Of a DNA stretch of 64,000 bases, positions 37,335 through 48,309 are shown piece after piece. The notes below the pieces were generated by a model. That model was not told where the DNA came from. It saw only the letters and a list, made by a program, of their open reading frames with translations, and ran no database searches. The position numbers and the translations under genes were made by a program. The stretch lies in the NCBI RefSeq assembly GCF_000276665.1, contig NW_004955425.1:18951870-19015869 (forward strand). The letters are read 5' to 3'. Source of the stretch: Chinchilla lanigera (taxonomy: Eukaryota; Chordata; Mammalia; Rodentia; Chinchillidae). Every line of letters begins with the position of its first letter. Within the stretch, counting starts at the first letter, position 1.

Positions 37335-39695
37335 CCTATTAATTTTCCCATGGAATGTAAAGTCATTACCTTACTGTCTTATAAAATTCAGTGTTGCTGA
37401 TATCAAGTTTGTAAGTCAAGGTTGAACACAAATCCCCTTAGCAGACCCTTCTGAACATTCCAGACTGAGGCTTTTGCTGCTTTCTTTCATATGTCTGCTT
37501 ATGGCCAGTTACTTTCTCTCTTCTGAATATTTTTCATTACTTTTTATGATGACTTTATACTGTTGCATTTGTCATTATGAACTTACTTTCTCTATGTTAT
37601 TTTACCATTATTTTTAAAAGGAAACTACCTCAGGATGGCATAAATGCATCTGCTTAGTTTGGCTTATTGCTAGATTTTTAAATATAGAAGCAAAGAAAAA
37701 TTATATTTTTAGTCTCTGGACTCAAAGTTACTTGATTTTAACTGTGATACAACAGGTACTATAACATAACCAATAATGGCGATTAATATTAAAGAAAATG
37801 GAGAAGATTAAGAAATATTTACAAATATAAATAGTGGATAGAAGGATGAACAAATAAATTAGGCTGAGAAAATGGAAAGAAAATTATAATACTTAACTTA
37901 TTGCTTTGTTAGGTTCCAAATTAAAACCTATACACTAATTTCTCTTTCTAGTTACAGAGAAATTCTGAGGTCAGTGAAAGAGGAATATGAATAACCTTTT
38001 TAAAATCACTATAATTTAGAATCAACATGAGACTTAAGAATATCTGAAATCTTAAAAAAATACTGCCAGCAGTGTTTATAATAAATGATACTTTAAAAAG
38101 TCCCCATATCAGCAGAGAAATTTTATAATATAAATTGTTCACTTCACTTTAACTGCTACAGATTTTGGCAGACAGTAAAATTAAATGGTGGATGATCATA
38201 GAATATATTACATTTTTCAAGAAACTACTAAGATACTAATGCATTTCAGGAAAAGGAACCATTTAGTAGGTCCTTTGCCTGTTGTATAGAATTGTTGAAC
38301 AGTAATACTTTCTTCTGTTATTGATGAAAATGGAAGCTGGAAATCATGAGCTACAAAATTTGTGAAATAAAAGTATATTACAGCTGAAATTAACACGGTA
38401 CCTAGTGGCAAAGTCTTTCTAGTTGACGATCTCTGGCTTTCCTTGAATCATTTCTATCTTCCTAAGGTGATTAATTAGGCACCTCACTGATGTGTACTTG
38501 TTCAATTACTTAGATAGTTTTTCCAACAATGTGGCTATTTTTTCAAGTATCTTTCCCTACTTTGTGAAATCTCTTCTTAATTTATGGAAGATCTTGCAAT
38601 AATCTACTCTGTTTATGTTCTCTCCAAGTGACAGAGAGGTACATAACGTTTAAATTGTCAGCCAGGACAAATTATTTATTAACTATTTTGAATAAAGTGT
38701 TCACATATATCAATAAGTCTTTTGGAGACTACCATATTTGTGAATGTTAGCCTGCTGATTTGTTTTTCTTATAGTGATCTGGGCTCTTATCATTGCTTTC
38801 ATGCCTATGAAGGCTGATAGCACAGCTGAAGTACAACTTCTTTCACAACAGGTCCAGACACACTCACTTTAGGAATGCTGAATCCTTCCCTTAGTAAACT
38901 TGCTCTTATCTTGACATTTAACAGTATAATTACATTCTTTGTGATCATCTCCACCCAACCAGGGCGATAGCTGCGGAGCTCCAGAAAAAAGAACATGAAA
39001 GACATTTTTGGGAAGGAGAACCTGAAATGAAATGGATAAAATCATTGCCAGTTAATTTCTGCTGTCTGTAGCAATTATTCACCACCACTGGAAATGAAAT
39101 CCAATCTACAGGCCTGACTTTGCATGATTTATTCTCTCTTTAAAGCCAAAGGAAAGAAAATGTCAGGGACACAGTACCTCAGTTTATGTTGTAGACTCAG
39201 TAATCTGGAACCTCAAATTCAGGTTTACAGATAAGTCTATAAAAGTTTTACCAGTTTACATTTACCAGGTCACATTGTATATAATAAATATACCATGAGA
39301 TTTTCCAGACTATATATAAAGTTCACTCTCCCAAGTAAAATTTATTGTCTTTTCATCTTAAAATTACTAATACTTGAAATAGCACAACTGAAAGGAGATA
39401 TTTTATTAGTTCTATAAAACCAGTTTTCAAAATGGAATGTAAAGGAAGAAGATTTTTACTAGATATTATCTACATTTTCAAAAAACCTACTATAAGACAG
39501 ATTATAAATTAGTTTACTCTTATGCTGAGACTTAATTGCTGGATCACCATAGATAACTGTGTAGCCTTCAGCTTCCCACTGCCTGTACTACTGCATAACA
39601 GTGTGCTAGCAAGGGTTGAAATGTAAATCTCTGTAGCTCTCAAGGAAGTTGGGATGGAGCAAAGACTGTTGCACACCGCAGGCCTTCTAATCCCT
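37335..39695. other. Unrecognised intron sequence
   Basis: No confident family; 37440-37640 has a faint L2-like flavour. No exon seen. Confidence 0.35.
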
Positions 39696-39699
39696 GCAG

Positions 39700-39838
39700 G
39701 CTTTTTTTCTTTCTGAGACAGGGTCTTGCACTATGCAGTTCCGGCCAGTCTTGAACTCTCTTTGTAGATTGGGCTGGCCTCAAACTCACAGCAATCCTCC
39801 TGCTCCAGCCTCCCAAGTGCTGGGATTACAGGTGTGCA
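39700..39838 (-). mobile_element. B1 SINE, antisense
   Basis: Minus-strand order is TGCACACCTGTAATCCCAGCACTTGGGAGGCTGGAGCAGG, a duplicated 29-bp unit (GAGTTTGAGGCCAGCCC... / GAGTTCAAGACTGGCCGG...), then AAGACCCTGTCTCAG and an A tail. The unit duplication is that of full rodent B1. Confidence 0.92.
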
Positions 39839-39844
39839 CAAAAT

Positions 39845-42800
39845 GATCAAGCAAACACTACGATTTTGGAAGGCACAGGCCTGTGCAAAGCATACCTAGT
39901 ACTTAGTAATTTTAAAATTGATGGAGTAAAAGTCCTCCTTTGTTTGGATTTAAAAGAAAATGGTACTTTTTGATCCAGTATCACTGTACACTTAAAAAGT
40001 AATAGGGAAAGTCTGTTAATTTTTTGGCATTATTATAGTAAAAAAACAATAAAGAAATCACAAAAAGATATACTTTACTGCTTTTTCCAAAACTTCATAG
40101 ATCCACTTAAGTTTTCATAGAAACAGCAATGCAAACACTATCTTCTCAAAGATGATTACCTTGGCAATGAATCATATTCACATCATGTATTCTTGAATAA
40201 CACATCACCCCTAGAACCCCTAGAACATGCCTAATTCTGAGTTGTAAATATACCAGGAATACAGCATGCTGTGAAAATCTCATAAACCATTAGAAGGAAT
40301 GGAGTTTGTGACAAGCCATTAGAGGGCAATGATCCTAACCAAATGATGTGATGAGTAGACCTGGTTCCATGCCACTTTCCTCAACTCACAATATGACCCA
40401 GGGTCCACACTGATGAGGGAACAGAAACTTCCAAGGCTCTGGGATGTTGTTTTTTGGAGAGGTTGGGGTGTTACTTAATTTCCACCTATGCAATCACTAG
40501 GTAGACTCTGGATTATACAGGTTAGCCAAGTTATGTGCAAATGGTTGCCTTCTGTTAATGTTCTCCGCTATTGTCTTAAAGAGTATATCACATTCAGGCA
40601 GAAGGCGACAGGAAGGAAGCACATGATTTAGAATCCTGTCTCTGGCAGTTGCAAGGGGAGGAGAGTTTGCCAACAACAGTTTCTGTATTTGATAGCTTTG
40701 TTGCTATCTCTTCTAGAGGGTTTGCTGGAAGCTTTAGTGAGACTAGATTCAATGGGAACTTTCAGCAGATGTAGTTTGATGATGGTTCTTTAAGTAATTG
40801 AATACACAAAAGTCATGATCTCTGTTCAAAAGTCTGCTGAAGATCCTATCAAACTCTGATGCTAACTTTTCTGGAACTGGCTAATATCTATCTCTGGACA
40901 GTAATGAATCATTCTCTTAATATTTCCTCTGCAACAGCTTCCGACATAGTACACTGCTTCAAAGTTATTTTTCTTTCCTAAATTGGGATGGCAATTTATT
41001 CTCTCACTGCATCAAAATGCAATTTTGTAGTAAATTTTAAGTTCATAGTTAGGAGAAAGACTAACTAATAAATGATCACTGGGTACCTTTACTATGTGAG
41101 ATGTTGCTGGGGAAGATAAAAGTAAAGAAAGTGTGAGATCTACCTTTTAAAAGATTGCCCCTCTCAGGGAGAAACCTGTATATAAATGGTTGGTTATAAT
41201 ATGAGGCATAGAAAGACAAACATTAACATGAGAGGACAAGCTCATCCCCCAACAGATAATGGCACAATTAAATCTAACTGAAAGGGAACTCAGAAACACC
41301 TTCGCAAAGGTGTTGGCATTTGAGAAACTGCTAAAGAATGGTTGTATTTTGAAAGGGATTTAAAGTAGAAAGCAACATTCTCACTGCAGAAATAGACTTA
41401 GCAAAACCAAGAGGTTGTATTTGAGAGAATTTGATTTTGTTTTGAGTTTTAAATCTAACCTAAGTCACAAGGGTAGACACTGAGATAAATGTAAAGAGAA
41501 AAAATACAACTGTCCTTTTCTCCTGTAGTTTACATTCTATTTTGAAAGGAAGTCATTTCCATATAGCTATATCTGAAGAGTTCCTCAACAAACATTTATG
41601 TGGAATACTGTGAGAGACATATCCTTTAAACCGAAGTACATGAAAACAGAAAGAATTTCCTGTCTCCACAGTTAGTGAAGAAAGGTTTCGAGGAGGTACA
41701 AGCTGTTTCTTAAAAATGGATGTAGTTTGATTAGAGAAACAAGGTGTAGGGATATTCAACATGAGAGGGACAGCATGGAGAAGATCGAAAGGAACACTCC
41801 TGGCCATGTTTGTGTGATGTGAAAGTATCAATGGAATGCAGTGCCAGGTGTCTTTTGGCCCACACTAGGGAAAAACGACAGCATAAAATCGGGACATGAA
41901 CACAGCCAACAAGAGGCTGATATCTTTTATGAGACTACTGCCCAGTTTCAACCTATGAGAGCACAGCACTGGGTTCCAGAAATTCCCCAGTGAAAACTGC
42001 ACTGGACATGCAAAACTCCTTTCAGTGGTACCTGACACACAAACTACTAATTTGCAAATACTGTAGAGCCAGAGAAAGCAAGAACTTCCAGATTCAAAAG
42101 CTTTTGGTTTTCACCTATAACAATTTAAATTCGTAAGACAAAGGAACATAAGGAATGTAACATGTGTTAATCAAGCCTATCAATGTAAGCAAATCTATTA
42201 AGTATCCATTTAATCAAGTCTATCTACTATTTAAACGAGTGTAGAGCCAAATTTTAGAACACCACACAACTTTAGAGCAACACAACTTTAGGAATGGGCT
42301 CACATATCTTTTTAACTGTTTTATTTGCCTGTAAGAAAAACATGGGAATTATATGATTTTTCTCTATGCTACAGAGGGAATTCTGGGAAAGGAGTTATAG
42401 TTTGGGCTTTGGTGGGTTTTAATGGATGAGCCTTTATTTTCCATCATGACCTCTTGTGGACAGTGGATGGCATGGTGATGGCTTGGTCAGGTTCAGTTAT
42501 GTGCCTGTTGTGTTTTGGTCAATGAGTCTGGCTGACAATAAACCCGGGCAGGGGCTGGGTGTTTGCAACAGATGCTTTTGTGCCTGATGACTTCTGAATT
42601 TGATGGAGTCCATAAATCACAAGAAAATATATCATGTCAGTCCACTTCTGCTTTAAGCTTTCTTCTAACCTTTTATGAAAGAATTAAATTTGATGTTAAG
42701 AATAGAACTTGTAAGCCTTCGCCCTGCAATTTTCCAAAGGTTTGTTATTTAATAAAAAAGCCAATATATTTTCTTTCCCCATCAGGAATTCCTGACAGGT

Positions 42801-44140
42801 GGAGAAGATTAGTGACAGGAAAGTGTGGGGCAGAATAAAGAATTTCATATGGAGATTACAATATTTATGCCCCTGAGCGGAATGCAGCGCTCCAGATGTT
42901 GACTACATTTCACTTAAAAACAACTGCTGGCTCGCTCATAGGAACAATGTAAATTCCTTAAATGCAACGGGCCAACCTTGTTTCCCAGTGCAAAGAAAAC
43001 ACATAGAGGCTCATCAAATCTTGAAAACGTACTAATGAGCTACAAAGTCTGATTGAAATCAAAGACATGATGTTCCAAACACTTTGGTGATTTAGATAAG
43101 TATGGCTTAGTTTTCATACTGATGACAATACTTTAAGGCACATTTTGCAAAGAGTTGAAAATCTCAGGAAAAGAAAAAACAATTTACAACTTCTCCTCAT
43201 TAAGTCAATTTCAGAAAGCTGGGTTAGGACCTGAGAACTGTATAAAGGAAAAAGAGTCAAAAAGCAAAACAAGGCACATAACCATTTTCTTGCCAAAATA
43301 TGAATTATTAAAGCTTCATAACACAAAATATGACATTTACAATTATGTAATTTGATAATTATGGATAAATAAGTCCAAGAGATGAAGCATATTTGAACAA
43401 AGATGAACATCCTCTGTTAGTTAATTGTGGAGGCTAGAAGAGTTGGAAGTACTTTTGTAGACAGTAGCTCTATGGGAGAAGGAATGCTCACATTTTTCTG
43501 CTTTGGTTAAGATCAGCCTGATTTAATTAGGTTTTGCATCTAATTTATTGCTCAGAATTCCCTTTAGTAAAAAATGTGTTTTTGATAAATTTCAAGGAAA
43601 GCTGAGTAGGGAAAATTCCAATTAGATATATATTTTAAAAATCAGAAGATTTCTTCAAAGATGCAGCAAAATTATCTGAAAAACTAAAATAAAAAATTAG
43701 GAATGTGTAAACTACAGTACTATGTTAATAATAAGGTATGTTTTAGATAGAACAGCTCAGGATTACTTTATATGTATTTTACTTGGGCTACTAGGCCATA
43801 ATTTACCTGGATAATTTTAACTAACATTACATAGAACTATTAGAAAAAGAAGAACTTTTTTTCTGTCCTGATTGTGGTAATGTAGCTATATTGATTATAC
43901 ATATTATAAGGTCTTTATAAATTATAGATTTATTAACAAACATGTTTAAATGAGTAGACAATTTTCATTTTATTTTCTGATCAGATCAATTAAAAACTGT
44001 AGAATTTCACTTTCACTTCTTGCTGTGCATATGGCAGATATAAACTCCTATGGAGTATAAAACTAAATTTAGCATCTTGTGCAGACATTACGATAATAAA
44101 GAGCATGCTTACAAGACTTTAATAATATGACATGAACGTG
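39845..44140. other. Unrecognised intron sequence
   Basis: More than 4 kb without a family I can name; no exon or RNA gene recognised. Short open frames occur on both strands. Confidence 0.4.
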
Positions 44141-44143
44141 AGA

Positions 44144-44511
44144 TGTAAAGATCAGACTTGAGAAGTTTAGAAGTTTATCTAAGCAACTCAGCAGGGATCC
44201 AGGGTCCTCACTTTGTAAACAACCTCATCCTGTGCAAAAGGAGGGCATGGAAATTGTGTGAGTACTAGGCGAGGCTAATCTGCCCACAATATAAGGGAGG
44301 AAAAGAGGCTTATTCTCCTTCTTCTTTTGCTCTTGTTGCCTTGCTGTCTTCTGCGGCCTTGGACTGTGGCCGCTCACCACACCACCCTGCCTTGGAGCAG
44401 CTGATTATGGACTGAAACCTCCACACACTGTGCATTGAGCAAACCTCTCCTTCCTTAATTTTGGATATCAGGTATATTTGTTTCAGCAGTGAGAGAACAG
44501 TAACCAAGACA
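44144..44511 (+). mobile_element. ERVL/MaLR-type solo LTR
   Basis: GACTTGAGAAGTTTAGAAG and GCAACTCAGCAGGGATCCAGGGTCCTCACTTTGTAAACAACC match the complement of 5307-5742. Then come GGACTGAAACCTCCACACACTG, GAGCAAACCTCTCCTTCC and an end at GTAACCAAGACA. The two elements clearly belong to one family. Confidence 0.75.
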
Positions 44512-44514
44512 AGG

Positions 44515-45960
44515 ACACTGTCATTTGTCTGAAAGAAGAACCCTTGATGCATTTCCTCTTTATAATTCCATTTCCAGAAGGTAGAAAAAAATCAGAGACC
44601 CAGGTAACTCTGTACTTGATGTTTGCCAACAAGAAAGGACCACTAAAATCTAGTAGAGGGAAGAGATACTGAACGACATAGCACAATCAAATTCTTCAGC
44701 ATGTAAGTACGTTATGTTGCCACCCCTAACTGCAAAAGCAAATATTATGTGCTGTTTGTGACACCAGTAACTTTGAGGATTGAAATTAGAAATATGGGTT
44801 TAATACCAAGTGTTGCAGATGTAATGCCTTCGTTGTTCCTTAGCACATTTTAATTATTTTATTATTTTGAAATATGTCGCAATAACGAGAAAACTATGTA
44901 CCAAGATTCATGGATGATTTTCTGTTATCAGCATACTGGGAAAACTAAAACCTAACCAACTCTCTGCAAATCTTGCTGTTTGCTTGTGGCATAGATCTTC
45001 AGAACCAGTCTATTGTAAACGGTATTTCACAGATGGTATGTTCCTCTTAGTTCATCTCAAAAGACAGCTTCACACAAAAAAGGAAGGCAAGAATTTAAAA
45101 ACTACTCCATTCTTCTCTTTTCTACTTCTTTCACTAAACACAGTGCATATCCTCCAAATTCATAGGCCCTTGCATAACAGTCACAATGATGGAGGATTAA
45201 AATATGTAATTTCAAACAGTAGAGGAATCACAACTATATCATTGCTTTCGTATTAAGGGTAATAATAAGTATCTGAGGATTTCACAAATCCACAAGGATT
45301 TTCATAGGAAAGAATTCTGCCATGATGACTTGTGAACACTCTCAACTGCCTTCATCCTTTATGAATTCATATGAATCTTGACACTTCCCTAAGTTTCTTA
45401 GAGAAATGATAACAACAATATAAAAAAGAATGCCACTTCACTGAGTGATTCAGAGCATTTACTGGCTGATTTTAGAAAATAGTGACTTGGGTGCTGCAAC
45501 CAAAACAAAATCCTAGTTATGTATTTCCTAAGCAATCAAAGACAATTATGTGCAAGGACAAAATGTTTTGCAAACAATTGCCGATAAAGGTAGAGAGCAT
45601 TTCCCTAGAAACCTGATGAACTTTCCACATTGAACCAATGCAGTGAAAAACCTGAGGGTACTGATGCCACAGCTAAAGGAAGCTCTGGAAACTATTACAC
45701 ACTTAGTACTGCACTAGTCTAACCACACCTCCTCACAGCTCTGGAATTAATAAACTTAAGTCACTATTGCCTGTGGGTAGTTTATATAATGCATATCAAG
45801 TTTATATAATGTTTATAAAGACTGTTTCCCCACAGAATATATTTACTTCACTGGGATAAATTTCAAATCACATAACCAAAGGACATAAGTAATAATCAGA
45901 TGTTCTGTATGTCCAAACGTGGCTGAAACCTCTTTTCCATATGAATATTTAGTCACTATG
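44515..45960. other. Unrecognised intron sequence downstream of the exon
   Basis: No repeat or exon recognised in this stretch, which lies 3' of the exon in the transcript. Confidence 0.4.
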
Positions 45961-46000
45961 CAGATTCAAGTTTCAAACAGTGCAGCTGTCAGTGGGCACT

Positions 46001-46009
46001 GAGACTTAC
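46001..46009 (-). promoter_or_regulatory. CTNNA3: Splice donor of CTNNA3 exon
   Basis: The minus strand reads G|GTAAGTCTC, a near-perfect 5' splice site directly after the last catenin codon base. Confidence 0.9.
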
Positions 46010-46210
46010 CGGTACTTGTGAGGAAGTTAACATTTCGCATTACTCCTTCAGTGTAAGCGCCTGGCTCATAGCTGTCCATTTCACCTGTGACAATGTGAGC
46101 GACCCTGGCCGCCCGGCCTCTGATAGCCCCTGCAGCACGGTCTAAATTCTCAGCATCTCGGTCTCTCAAAGCTATGATGCACTTGTTGACGTCTTCCAGG
46201 ATGTGGCTTT
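46010..46210 (-). CDS. CTNNA3: Internal coding exon of alpha-T-catenin (M region)
   Basis: Alpha-catenins link the cadherin/beta-catenin complex at adherens junctions to actin; the alpha-T form is known mainly from heart and testis. Seen in the sequence: read on the minus strand, an acceptor (TTTATTTACAG, plus-strand bases 46211 upward) opens a 201-bp exon that ends at ACCG|GTAAGTC (46010/46009). The first two bases finish a split codon and the last G begins another, so both ends are phase-compatible (2 + 66x3 + 1). The peptide contains LEDVNKCIIAL, LDRAAGAIRGRAARV and EMDSYEPGAYTEGVMRN, ending NFLTST with the split codon expected to be V. Family knowledge: this block lies in the central M domain, roughly its second four-helix subdomain. 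RAARVAHIVTGEMDSYEPGAYTEG fits CTNNA3; as I recall, CTNNA1 has RVIHVVTSEMDNYEPGVYTEK here. The reading frame is intact. No other exon lies in the window. The alpha-catenin call is near certain; the paralogue is likely. Confidence 0.93.
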
Positions 46211-46230
46211 CTGTAAATAAACAGATTAAA
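46211..46230 (-). promoter_or_regulatory. CTNNA3: Splice acceptor of CTNNA3 exon
   Basis: The minus strand reads TTTAATCTGTTTATTTACAG directly before the first exon base. The T-rich tract is short but the final CAG is canonical. Confidence 0.85.
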
Positions 46231-46274
46231 TTATGCATGTGTGTTAGATCACACAATTCTAGTATACACTGTCA

Positions 46275-46291
46275 AATATATATATATATAT
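46275..46291. repeat. (TA)n run close to the exon acceptor
   Basis: A short alternating AT tract about 65 bases upstream of the acceptor in transcript orientation. Confidence 0.9.
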
Positions 46292-46474
46292 TTCATGTGC
46301 ATACATACGAAATGATAACTTCCGATTTCAGATACATACACTGAGAACATTGAGAACTAATTATAAAAATTAGAGATCACCTCGTTCTTTAATAGCAAAA
46401 TAGATGAAATAGAAAAATTTTACATTTAAACATTTTTATCAATTACATATTATTTTACATTTGAATTCTATTAA

Positions 46475-46607
46475 ATTCTGTTGTTGGTGGCCTGGGGATT
46501 TAGCTCAGCAGTACATCGCCTGCCTGGCAAGCGCAAGGTCGTGAGTTCAATTCCCGGTACCAGAAAAAAACAAAACAAAATAAAACAACAATATATTCTG
46601 TTGTTGG
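46475..46607 (+). mobile_element. ID-type SINE with perfect 13-bp target duplication
   Basis: Body 46488-46594: GGCCTGGGGATTTAGCTCAGCAG, CCTGCCTGGCAAGCGCAAGG, GTGAGTTCAATTCCCGGTACC, then an A-rich tail. A box and B box of the tRNA-like promoter are intact in appearance. ATTCTGTTGTTGG repeats exactly at 46475-46487 and 46595-46607. Antisense to CTNNA3, about 280 bp upstream of the exon. Confidence 0.96.
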
Positions 46608-46687
46608 ACTGAGTGATACATAGATAGAACTTATGAACAGTTTTTAAATTAAAATAAAAATAAAATAGCAATGATGGACATTTACTG

Positions 46688-46705
46688 ACACACACACACA
46701 CACAC
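46688..46705. repeat. (CA)n dinucleotide run
   Basis: Nine CA units. Confidence 0.95.
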
Positions 46706-47189
46706 TTTTAAAAGATTGCTTTGAAATTAATGAACCCTAGAAGTTGCCTGGAATGCTTGGGCATGAAGACAGGATGGTGCTACTGTAAGAGTACAGTATT
46801 TTCTTTTCCTATGAAATGACACTCCCACATACAAGTACTGAGAGATGAACATATATCCACAATAGTAGCAAACATGGGCAAAGGTATTTTAATAAATTTT
46901 TAAAAACTACTAAAAATCAATGCTTTGGCTTCTGGCTTTTACCATGAATTCCCACCTGACATCTTGAAATATTCTATTATTTAGAAGCACACAGAGAAAA
47001 GAATTACAACAAAAATATGTCAGTATTCCATAACATGTCATTTACTCCCTCTGTTGTTCTTCCTGTCTCTTTATCTCTATGCTTCCTTCTCAATGTGCTG
47101 GTGTATACGTGTTGACTATTTATTGGTCAGCTACAGAACCCAACCATTCATAATATAATTACTCATTTCACATTTTCCTTTGATGTATA

Positions 47190-47690
47190 CAGATTAAAAT
47201 CAAACTCCCATGGAATATGGCCCCTGGTGACCTTTCATAACTGACTGCAATCATTCCTCTGCAGGCTTCTTATACTTCAGTAACATGTATTTTATGATTA
47301 GAGAATCCTCCATTACCTCTCCCATACCTCCATTCTGTAGAGACACTGGAACACTGATATAGCCTGCATATCTATATGGTCTGCTTGGTCAACTCTTACT
47401 TTTTTTCAATACACTACTCAAAACACTCCTTTGTTAGAAAATCTGTGCTGAACTCATTCCTTACAGGAAACACCTAGCTCCATGTCGTTTGATATTCCCA
47501 TGAAATGATTTATGTGCTTCCATTAGAACCTCTTCCTGTGTTTTAATGATGTATGTATACAATTATCTTTATAGTAGACTCTGAACTGTACCTGCTGGTA
47601 AGATTTTATCTTATTGCTTGAGGTATTGTACCTGGTGCTCAATACAGACTACAAGCTTTTAGCCTACCAAGAATGTTGAAGGAATAGAGT
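47190..47690 (+). mobile_element. L2 LINE 3' part, diverged
   Basis: CCCCTGGTGACCTTTCATAAC, CATTCCTCTGCAGGCTTC, CTACTCAAAACACTCC and then TAGTAGACTCTGAACTGTACCTGC with GTACCTGGTGCTCAATACAGAC follow the order of the L2 3' consensus at low identity. Confidence 0.4.
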
Positions 47691-47889
47691 GCTTTTATAA
47701 GACATAAGTGATAAGGTATTTTCTCTAAATCTAAACCGCAAATTATTAACATAGATGGAAATATTTATGGAGCCTCAAGTTTAGTTAATTTAACCTACAT
47801 CAAGGACATTCACATTTTAAAAGTTAAACACCAAAAGCATTCACTACAAGTATATTGGGATTTTAACCTAATTTGTAGCATTATTATGA

Positions 47890-47940
47890 AGGTACCATTT
47901 TAAGGTACCATTTTAGGTACCATTTTAAGATTTCAGGTAC
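47890..47940 (+). repeat. Short tandem repeat, AGGTACCATTTTA x3 plus partial
   Basis: Units start at 47890, 47903 and 47915, with a last partial AGGTAC at 47935. Confidence 0.95.
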
Positions 47941-47946
47941 GGTCAC

Positions 47947-48024
47947 ATCTCAACAGAAAACACTTGTGAATCATCACCACCCTATCTCAACAGAAAACAC
48001 TTGTGAATCATCACCACCCTATCT
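47947..48024 (+). repeat. Perfect tandem duplication of a 37-bp unit
   Basis: The unit from ATCTCAACAGAAAACACTTG to ATCATCACCACCCT at 47947-47983 is repeated without change at 47984-48020, followed by ATCT of a third start. Confidence 0.97.
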
Positions 48025-48147
48025 ACCATGTAACTGAAGTTTAGGTGTGCAAGATGTGATGATCAACAATGTTTTTAATCCACAGATGTGTACTTTAATG
48101 ACTTATTAAAAAGCCATCCTTTTCCAGGTATATCAGTAAGTCTTTTT

Positions 48148-48256
48148 AAATAAATACAAGGCCAAGGATATAGCTCAGTGGCATAGTGCCTGCCTGGCAA
48201 GTGCAAGGTCCTGAGTTTGATTTCCGTTACCAAAAAAAAAAAGAATAAATAAATAC
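48148..48256 (+). mobile_element. ID-type SINE
   Basis: GGCCAAGGATATAGCTCAGTGG, GCCTGCCTGGCAAGTGCAAGG, TCCTGAGTTTGATTTCCGTTACC and an A tail. AAATAAATAC flanks it at 48148-48157 and 48247-48256, a probable target duplication though low in complexity. Confidence 0.9.
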
Positions 48257-48301
48257 TATATACATATGTGTGCATATATATATGTATATACATATATATA
48301 A
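48257..48301. repeat. TA/CATA-rich microsatellite next to the ID tail
   Basis: Alternating purine-pyrimidine: TATATACATATGTGTGC, then ATATATATATGTATATAC. Confidence 0.9.
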
Positions 48302-48309
48302 TGAATGTT

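Larger units (their letters stand above)
1..46009 (-). other. CTNNA3: CTNNA3 intron downstream of the exon (3' part beyond window)
   Basis: In transcript orientation this is the intron following the only exon, beginning with the donor GTAAGTC at 46009 and running off the left edge of the window. No second catenin exon was found among the open frames on the minus strand. The length of more than 46 kb is inferred from this absence and agrees with the very large introns known for CTNNA3. Confidence 0.75.

Noticed and set aside
42840..43000. A stretch that looked like a conserved non-coding element because it is non-repetitive and of balanced composition
   Set aside because: Conservation cannot be judged from one sequence and I recall no match.
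46270..46292. TA run as a cruciform or promoter element
   Set aside because: It is a short simple repeat with no further promoter features.
46488..46560. tRNA-like sequence with A and B boxes
   Set aside because: It is the tRNA-derived body of an ID SINE: A tail and target duplication present, and several similar copies in the window. Not a functional tRNA gene.
47947..48024. Regular direct repeats that might suggest a CRISPR array
   Set aside because: Only two identical adjacent copies without spacers, in a vertebrate intron.
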